Source: CAZAMB01 sp964486335 (GTDB taxonomy: Bacteria > Planctomycetota > Phycisphaerae > UBA1845). Taken from it: 64,000 nucleotides of DNA. Positions 58,489 through 64,000 of this stretch are shown here, piece after piece. The notes below the pieces were generated by a model. That model was not told where the DNA came from, ran no database searches, and saw only the letters and a list, made by a program, of their open reading frames with translations. The stretch covers positions 1 to 64,000 of the forward strand of contig CAZAMB010000006.1 of the NCBI GenBank assembly GCA_964486335.1, written 5' to 3'. The translations under genes were made by a program, and so were the position numbers. Numbering within the stretch: the stretch's first letter is position 1; each line of letters starts with the position of its first letter.

Positions 58489-59598
58489 TCAAGCTGATCG
58501 AAAGCGAATGGCCGCTGCGATTCCCGTGGAATTGCGCGAGTTTTCGTACGTTTCAAACCCGCTCCGACCGGACATTACTTCGCGCCAGACGTCACCCAGG
58601 TAGAGGTGTTGGGGGTGATTGATATCGTCGAACGCGAGCAGTCCGCCCAAACGCAGGTGGTCGCCCACGTCGAGGAGATCGGCGCGGGCGCCGTCGCGGG
58701 AATGGTCGCCGTCGACGGTCATCAGATCAAATCCGTCAGTGTGGTCTCGAAAGCAGGCGGGCAGAAGTTCGTGGCTCGACCCGCTGAGGAATTCGAGTCG
58801 CCCGCGGAATCCAATTCGCTCCATCTGCGCGCGGACAAACTCGGGACCGGGGTTGTCCGCGCCTGCGTAACCGGCGATCCACCGATCGCAACAAACCACG
58901 GTCATTTCATGACCTGCGTGTTCGGCCGCGCCCGTCCACATGGCCGCAAGGCTATGTCCGCGCCGCGTTCCGATTTCCAGGTAGGTCTTGGGGCGGGCCA
59001 GCCTCGCGTAGGCGTACAAGATCGACCAGAGATCGACGTAGCGCCAATCCCGACCAAACCGAGCAACGGCCCGCTGGTAACCGTCAATCAGACGTCGCGC
59101 GTACGGGTCCGGATCGAGGCGCATCAGCGCCTCCGCCAATCGGCTTTTTGTATCGGCCGAGGCGGCGATTTGCACGACGGTCTCGAGATTGACGGTATCG
59201 GCCGGACCGGGCAGTGAATCGATGCCGGCGGGAAGTTCGCCCTGTTTGTCGTAGGGTCCGCACGGCAGACCGTCGTAAAGGCGAATGACTCGCTTATCGG
59301 GAAAACACTGTTTAGCGCGAAGGTAAAGCTTTTCTTCGATCGCATCAGAGGAAATCACAACCGCGTCAAACGTTGCGGAATCGACGCGGTCCGGCGCGAC
59401 CACTCGAATGCCCTTGATTTCGCGAATCGCGTCGGCCTTGTCATCCAACACGACGACAACCGCCGGACCAGCAAGCCGCTCCTTCAGGTCAAGCACCCAT
59501 CGTGTGTGCTCACCCGCGCCGAACAAGGCGACGCGGGAAAACCCTTGCAACCGCGAACGCCAGACCTCTCGAACATAAAAGGGCCAGAAGTTAATCAT
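58489..59598 (-). CDS. Two-domain SAM-dependent methyltransferase
   Basis: This 369-residue protein has an N-terminal Rossmann-like domain (GFSRVALFGAGEHTRWVLDL, VVVVLDDKADAIREIKG) at about residues 18-110. Its C-terminal methyltransferase domain, at about 190-360, is of the CmcI or Methyltransf_24 type. Motif I is KTYLEIGTRRGHSLAAMW, followed by VVCCDRWI and DLMTVDGDHSRDGARADL; HDxxHDHS-type metal residues occur near the end. N-terminal modules of this kind occur in enzymes modifying polysaccharides or nucleotide sugars, so an O-methyltransferase is likely. Substrate is unknown. It diverges from no close gene; the next is 121 bases downstream. Confidence 0.8.
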   Translation of the reverse strand: MINFWPFYVREVWRSRLQGFSRVALFGAGEHTRWVLDLKERLAGPAVVVVLDDKADAIREIKGIRVVAPDRVDSATFDAVVISSDAIEEKLYLRAKQCFPDKRVIRLYDGLPCGPYDKQGELPAGIDSLPGPADTVNLETVVQIAASADTKSRLAEALMRLDPDPYARRLIDGYQRAVARFGRDWRYVDLWSILYAYARLARPKTYLEIGTRRGHSLAAMWTGAAEHAGHEMTVVCCDRWIAGYAGADNPGPEFVRAQMERIGFRGRLEFLSGSSHELLPACFRDHTDGFDLMTVDGDHSRDGARADLLDVGDHLRLGGLLAFDDINHPQHLYLGDVWREVMSGRSGFETYENSRNSTGIAAAIRFRSA

Positions 59599-59751
59599 GG
59601 TTCAAGCCTCCTTGCTGGTCGCAGTGTTTTGGTTCTTGCTTTGCCACACAAGCTTTCAGAATCGAAAGCCTCGATGAGCGATACTGCGTTGAATCGAAGC
59701 TCGTCATGGAACTGACCGATTTGAATACCTAGTCTTCATTGTCCGGTGCAG

Positions 59752-59820
59752 CGTGGCACTGGTGTCATAGGGAATCGGCTCCCAACCGATGAAGGCCCGG
59801 TTTGAATCTCGGTACCACAT
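59752..59820 (+). tRNA. Degenerate tRNA-Gly(CCC)-like sequence
   Basis: Parsed as a tRNA the segments fit in length. The acceptor halves CGTGGCA and TACCACA pair at five of seven positions. A perfect anticodon stem ATCGG/CCGAT encloses the loop CTCCCAA with anticodon CCC at 59781-59783. The five-base variable loop is followed by a T-arm CCCGG-TTTGAAT-CTCGG with one C-C mismatch and T at the usual C56. The D-arm region is only 13 bases with no clear stem. This could be a decayed tRNA gene; a working tRNA is unlikely. It lies between two minus-strand genes. Confidence 0.35.
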
Positions 59821-59838
59821 CAGTCGCTTCATCGTCGG

Positions 59839-60870
59839 TTAGCGGCGTAATCCCCCAACTCGTAAAAAGCAGATGTAAACAGCCATCAGAAGGACTGATG
59901 CCGCTCCCGGGCTGCACGGTGATCGAATCGTACCACTACCCTGCCCAGTGCCCGGTGGTTGACTATCACCGGCGCCTTCGTCTGAATTGGAATCGTCGTC
60001 CATTTCTTCGTCCAGCATCCCGCCATCGCCATCGCCAGCATTCGACTCTGTGCAATCCATGACCCCGTTGGCATCAACGTCGTCGTCCGGTGTTCCACAT
60101 CCGCAAACACCGGGCTGGGCCTTGGAAGGATCGTGACGACAATCATCGCACGCGTCGCGGACACCGTCGCCATCCGTATCCGGCCCGCGCCCCAGCGCAT
60201 CGTCGCAATCAGGAACCACGAGAAAAAAGGTTGCGCCGGCATTGTTGGTGAGCATCGCGGGATCGGACACCGCGTAATCCGTGGCGTTGCTCGTGCTCTT
60301 GTCCGTCGCGCCGCCGGCAAAGAGCAGACTGCTCAGTCCCGATGTGGCCAATGCCTCAGGCCAAGTCGGACCGTAGTCGCGATCGTCATCATTTCCCAAC
60401 GAACCGGAGGTTGAGCCTGTATACGCAGCGCCTCCCCAACCAAACCGCCATACCAAGAGCGTTCCCTCGTCATTTTCAAGAGTCAGACTACCCGCCGCCA
60501 AATACGACTCGGGAATCAGTCGGGTCATCGTGAAATCCGCCATCAGCGGCAGGTCCGTGTACGCCGCCAACGCCTCGCTCGCCACCAGTATTCGAGAACC
60601 GGCGGCATCCATCGAAACACCTTTCGAGAAATCGATAAGCACGACCGGGTTCGATCCGGCGGCATCCCAGGCAATCAGCCGACCCTGCTGCACCTCATCC
60701 TGAGCGGCGGAGCGCATGCGCAGCTGAACGGCCTGCGCGGCCGCATCTCCGTTCACGCCAGCGATGACCTGCTCGATTTGCATGAAGTGAAACGATGCAT
60801 GGACCTGTGATCCGCCGACCAGACCGACGATCGACCAGCAGACACATCGGCGCAAGGTCTTTTGGGTCAT
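59839..60870 (-). CDS. Exported surface protein with calcium repeats and C-terminal anchor
   Basis: This 343-residue protein has a signal peptide (CVCWSIVGLVGGSQVHA) and a 190-residue beta-rich domain. That domain contains AAGSNPVVLIDFSKGVSM and FTMTRLIPESYLAAGSLTLE. A thrombospondin type 3-like segment follows (DTDGDGVRDACDDCRHDP...GVCGCG), then an acidic D/E/S/G-rich linker. The C-terminus is CSPGAASVLLMAVYICFLRV followed by GGLRR. A cysteine before one hydrophobic helix and basic residues resembles C-terminal sorting tails such as MYXO-CTERM. It would be secreted and then anchored or processed. I chose the ATG at 60870; the longer frame gives an implausible N-terminus. Confidence 0.72.
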   Translation of the reverse strand: MTQKTLRRCVCWSIVGLVGGSQVHASFHFMQIEQVIAGVNGDAAAQAVQLRMRSAAQDEVQQGRLIAWDAAGSNPVVLIDFSKGVSMDAAGSRILVASEALAAYTDLPLMADFTMTRLIPESYLAAGSLTLENDEGTLLVWRFGWGGAAYTGSTSGSLGNDDDRDYGPTWPEALATSGLSSLLFAGGATDKSTSNATDYAVSDPAMLTNNAGATFFLVVPDCDDALGRGPDTDGDGVRDACDDCRHDPSKAQPGVCGCGTPDDDVDANGVMDCTESNAGDGDGGMLDEEMDDDSNSDEGAGDSQPPGTGQGSGTIRSPCSPGAASVLLMAVYICFLRVGGLRR

Positions 60871-61020
60871 GTCCGGCACCTTTTGTTCAAGCGAGTTGCC
60901 ATCGGAGGTTTCGGGTTCACGGCCCGGCACCGCGTTAGATACCTCTCGACCGCGCGACTGAAGCATAATTGGTGCGTTCCGACAATTCCAGTCCCCAATT
61001 CCCATGATCGGCGACATTGC

Positions 61021-63321
61021 TCACCGACCTTCGCCGAAAGTTGCCTGTCGAAGGGACTTGCCCGATTCATACAACATCCTGCGTTGTTCGAAATGTGACG
61101 CCGCGAGCGATTCTCCCGACGACTTGGCGATTTCGATTGCTCGGTTGATGGTCTTGACCGCGTCTCCGAATCGACCGGCTTCGGCATACGCCGCCGCCAG
61201 TGTGTCGAGACTCACCGGATCCCGATCCTCTGTCAGTTGGCGGGCATGTTCGGCCAGTTCGATCGCGCGGGTGACGTTGCGGAGCTTTTCATCGTCCACC
61301 GTCGCATAGATTTGCGCGAGGTTGTTGGCGGCTTCAACATAATTGGGCAGAAGACGAAGCGCCTGCTCATAGCGATTGATGGCACCAACCAAGTCGCCCT
61401 CCCACGACAAATACTGTGCCAGCGAGGCGTGGGCATGAGCGTCGTTCGGATTCACTTCAGTCGCCTTTTGAAAGGTCTCCAATGCCGCAGAGGCATTACC
61501 CAAGTCGTAATAGCATCGGCCCAAACGCATGAGCGTCTCGCTCGAATTCGGATCCACGGCAAGCCACGATTTGAAGTGCTCGATCGCTTCGATATTGCGC
61601 CCCATCAGCAAATAACAAACACCCATTTCGTAGTGAGCGCGGAGAAGTTGTGGATCGAGGCGCAGCGCTTCCTGAAAGTGTCCGATCGCCTCGCGCGGCC
61701 GCTGCTTCGATTGATGCGCCATTCCCAGAAAATAGTGCGCGCCGGCGTGTGACGGCATGAGTTTCAATGCTTGTTCCAGCGAAGCGAATGCCTCGTCAAC
61801 GCGACCGCTTTCAAAGAGGGCTCGCCCGTAGTCCGCCAAATTGTACGGCTCGTTGGGTACGAGTCGGACCGCTTCGGCAAAATGTGTTACCGCGTCGCCG
61901 ACACGGCCTTCTCGCACCAGCGTCTGGGCCATGAAGATGTGCGCGTGCGTGTTGTCCGGTGCGACGTCGATGGCACGCTGGAACAATCGCTTGCTATCGC
62001 TCCAATAACCGGCTTGAACAAATGTTGCGCCGGCGAAGGCGATGAGCGACGCAATCGCAGCGCCGCGGAAGATCAACTGGATCGTCGAGGTCGGCGCGGA
62101 GTTCCTGACACGAAGAAACTCCCGAACACTCCACGCGACCATGATGAACAATCCGATGTAGGGAATGTAGGTGTAGCGGTCGGCCCGCGCCTGTCCGCCG
62201 ACCTGCACCAGCCCGATCACCGGCACCAGCGTTCCTACGAACCAGAACCAGCCGACCGCAAGCCAGGGGCGTTTTCGCAGGTTCACGACAACCGCGATCG
62301 TCACACCCGCTAGAACCGCGCCCGCGAGGAAAACCTCGACCATCGGCGGCATCCTGAGCGGATGCGGATAATAAACCGCCAACCCCGCAGGCCAGATCGC
62401 AGACAGGAGGTATTTCGCATACGACACGACTGCATTGGCGACGCGCACTTCAAAGGAGGCCATCGTCACCGTCATCATCGCGCCACCCGCGCGCTGGGCC
62501 AGCACGGTTACAAAGCTCGAAGCCGCTGCCAGCAGCAGCAAGGGAACTTTTTCGGCGAACAACTTCCCGAAGCACGTGAATCGGTCTTGCAAATTGGTCG
62601 ACGCAACGTGCGTTCGACCCAGAGGCCAATAGTCGAAAAGAAGGAACAAGAAGGGGAGCGTGACCAGCATCGGCTTGGCGGACAAGCCCAGCGCGAACAA
62701 AATGAACACGATTGCGTACCGTGCGATGGAAATTCGCTCGAAATACCAAACGTAGGCCATCGCCGCGAGCAATCCGAAACAAGTGCTCAAAACGTCTTTC
62801 CGCTCAGCGACCCACGCGACCGATTCCACGTGTGCCGGATGCAGTCCGAACGCCGCCGCGACGAAGACACTGGGCCAGCACGCTCCCGTCATTCGCCGAA
62901 AAAGCAGAAACATCAGAACCGTGTTCAACGCATGAAGGAGCAGACTCGAGAAGTGATGCCCAGCCGGGTTCAGGCCGAACAACTCGCAATCGAGCATGTG
63001 CGACCACCACGTCAGCGGATGCCAGTTGGAAGCCCTCGTCGCGGTGAGCGCCCAGACGATCCCATCGCGCGTCAGGCCCTTCTGGACCACTTCGTTTTCC
63101 GTGACGTAGACGCGATCGTCGAGATAAACGAAGTCGTTGCTGAGGATGCGACCAAACGCCAGGAAAACAGTACCAGCCAGCAGAATCGAAATCATCACGG
63201 CGCGGCGAGTCGATCCTGCTTGATCCGTCGCGATCACCGCCGTTTGCGAATTCAGAGGAGAACCGGCAATTGCCGATTTCGACTCCGTCCGGTTCTTTTT
63301 GGTTTTCCCCTGATGTCCCAT
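61021..63321 (-). CDS. TMTC-like membrane protein with TPR repeats
   Basis: This 766-residue protein has an N-terminal membrane half, about residues 40-430, with roughly 10-11 helices. It includes the glycosyltransferase C-type landmarks YLDDRVYVTENEVVQKGL, LLLHALNTVLMFLLF and FGLHPAHVESVAWVAERKDVL. About eight TPR units at 450-740 follow (THAHIFMAQTLVREGRVGDA, AGAHYFLGMAHQSKQRPREA). Related bacterial and eukaryotic TMTC proteins are O-mannosyltransferase-like. Here the acidic residues in the first loop (LDDR) suggest a GT-C enzyme transferring a sugar to exported proteins. It neighbours a glycosyltransferase 2 gene on the opposite strand. Confidence 0.85.
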   Translation of the reverse strand: MGHQGKTKKNRTESKSAIAGSPLNSQTAVIATDQAGSTRRAVMISILLAGTVFLAFGRILSNDFVYLDDRVYVTENEVVQKGLTRDGIVWALTATRASNWHPLTWWSHMLDCELFGLNPAGHHFSSLLLHALNTVLMFLLFRRMTGACWPSVFVAAAFGLHPAHVESVAWVAERKDVLSTCFGLLAAMAYVWYFERISIARYAIVFILFALGLSAKPMLVTLPFLFLLFDYWPLGRTHVASTNLQDRFTCFGKLFAEKVPLLLLAAASSFVTVLAQRAGGAMMTVTMASFEVRVANAVVSYAKYLLSAIWPAGLAVYYPHPLRMPPMVEVFLAGAVLAGVTIAVVVNLRKRPWLAVGWFWFVGTLVPVIGLVQVGGQARADRYTYIPYIGLFIMVAWSVREFLRVRNSAPTSTIQLIFRGAAIASLIAFAGATFVQAGYWSDSKRLFQRAIDVAPDNTHAHIFMAQTLVREGRVGDAVTHFAEAVRLVPNEPYNLADYGRALFESGRVDEAFASLEQALKLMPSHAGAHYFLGMAHQSKQRPREAIGHFQEALRLDPQLLRAHYEMGVCYLLMGRNIEAIEHFKSWLAVDPNSSETLMRLGRCYYDLGNASAALETFQKATEVNPNDAHAHASLAQYLSWEGDLVGAINRYEQALRLLPNYVEAANNLAQIYATVDDEKLRNVTRAIELAEHARQLTEDRDPVSLDTLAAAYAEAGRFGDAVKTINRAIEIAKSSGESLAASHFEQRRMLYESGKSLRQATFGEGR

Positions 63322-63445
63322 CGACTCCGCCTTCGCTCCAAAATCGTCATTCCGTCGCTCGAGGTGCTTCAGGATACCAGACGATACGATTGCGTGAACT
63401 GCTCACGGCCTTTGGTGGTGGAACCGGTCGCGTTAGGATGCCGAC

Positions 63446-64000
63446 ATGTCCGACAAGGTCATCGTTGTATTACCGGCCTACAACGCCGCGAACACGCTTG
63501 AGCGCACGCTGGCCGACCTCGATCGCTCCAGCATCGCCGACATTATCGTCTGTGACGACGCCAGCACCGACGACACCGTGCGCATCGCCGAGCGGCTGCC
63601 CGTCACGCTCATTCGCCATGACCGCAATCGCGGCTACGGCGCCAATCAGAAGACATGCTACCGCGAGGCCCTCGGCCGCGGCGCGGACTACGTCGTCATG
63701 CTCCACCCGGACTACCAGTACGACGCCCGCGTCGTGCCGCACGCCGTTTCGTTTCTGAGGCTCGGCATCTGCGACGTGGTGCTGGGCAACCGGATTCGCA
63801 CGCGGGCCGAGACGCTCGGCGGAAAAATGCCGCCGATCAAATACTTCGCCAATCGCGGACTCACGTTCGTCGAGAACATTCTCGCCGGCCAGAACCTCGG
63901 CGAGTGGCACAGCGGGTTCCGGGCCTACACCCGCCGCACGCTGGAGACCATTCCGTTCCATCGCAACAGCGACGATTTCGTCTTCGACTCGCAGTTTCTC
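63446..64000 (+). CDS. Family 2 glycosyltransferase, partial
   Basis: The first 185 codons of a glycosyltransferase are present and the gene runs off the window. The GT-A opening SDKVIVVLPAYNAANTLERT is followed by IIVCDDASTDDTVRIAERL and NRGYGANQKTCY. The DxD-type motif is replaced by HPDYQYD in VVMLHPDYQYDARVV. FANRGLTFVENILAGQNLGEWHSGFRAY continues the family pattern (shown as separate motif, about residues 133-160). This resembles dolichol-phosphate-mannose or polyprenol-phosphate sugar synthases. It would supply lipid-linked sugar that the GT-C/TPR protein across the intergenic region could use; this is inference from proximity. Confidence 0.85.
   Translation, partial: MSDKVIVVLPAYNAANTLERTLADLDRSSIADIIVCDDASTDDTVRIAERLPVTLIRHDRNRGYGANQKTCYREALGRGADYVVMLHPDYQYDARVVPHAVSFLRLGICDVVLGNRIRTRAETLGGKMPPIKYFANRGLTFVENILAGQNLGEWHSGFRAYTRRTLETIPFHRNSDDFVFDSQFL

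Overview
The window looks like a chromosomal segment of a GC-rich planctomycete, most plausibly from the class Phycisphaerae. This is inferred from protein style, not from a marker gene. The clues are a small zinc-ribbon protein with the CPKCQYNLTGL...CPECG pattern, several secreted beta-propeller and calcium-loop proteins ending in D-x-D-x-D segments, a GACC-type cysteine motif in a large secreted hydrolase, a split glycine decarboxylase (gcvPA/gcvPB) and MEP-pathway isoprenoid genes.

Region 1 (1-5320) is the right end of an integrated element. It carries a cupin protein, a four-helix membrane protein, an XRE repressor with its own promoter and operator, an ImmA-type metallopeptidase, three small accessory genes (one an excisionase-like HTH protein) and a tyrosine integrase. 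The integrase gene points at the 3' end of a tmRNA gene (5322-5669, minus), a classic attachment site.

Region 2 (5670-22650) is mostly housekeeping: a PQQ-type propeller, apt, a YhaM-like exoribonuclease, gcvPA, a zinc-ribbon gene and gcvPB, an ABC ATPase without a permease, an RlmI-type rRNA methyltransferase, a TauE/DUF1634 pair, an SppA-like protease, a universal stress protein, an AI-2E-type permease and a DinB protein.

Region 3 (22977-37700) is accessory and largely extracytoplasmic. It holds a cysteine-rich protein fused to a SEST-type SGNH hydrolase. Next is a tight four-gene operon of one intact HtrA-like protease, two paralogues that have lost catalytic residues and an NPCBM protein. 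A secreted HEYGH metallopeptidase follows, then an array of RHS 3'-end fragments, one carrying a metzincin-like tip.

Region 4 (37720-50763) returns to core metabolism. It contains ispG, ispA and dxs, a GH13-like protein without catalytic residues, a rhodanese/DoxX pair, an aspartate aminotransferase, a guanidinium-exporter-type SMR protein and a fused GmhB-Sua5 gene.

Region 5 (50949-64000) holds an Flp pilin, a frameshifted DUF486 gene, a three-gene signalling cluster (HTH-receiver, HDOD-GAF-histidine kinase, degenerate receiver), mnmG with an in-frame dispersed repeat, a methyltransferase, a degenerate tRNA-Gly-like sequence, a surface protein with a possible C-terminal sorting tail, a TMTC-like TPR protein and the start of a family 2 glycosyltransferase. 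No CRISPR array, complete rRNA gene or intact insertion sequence was seen.
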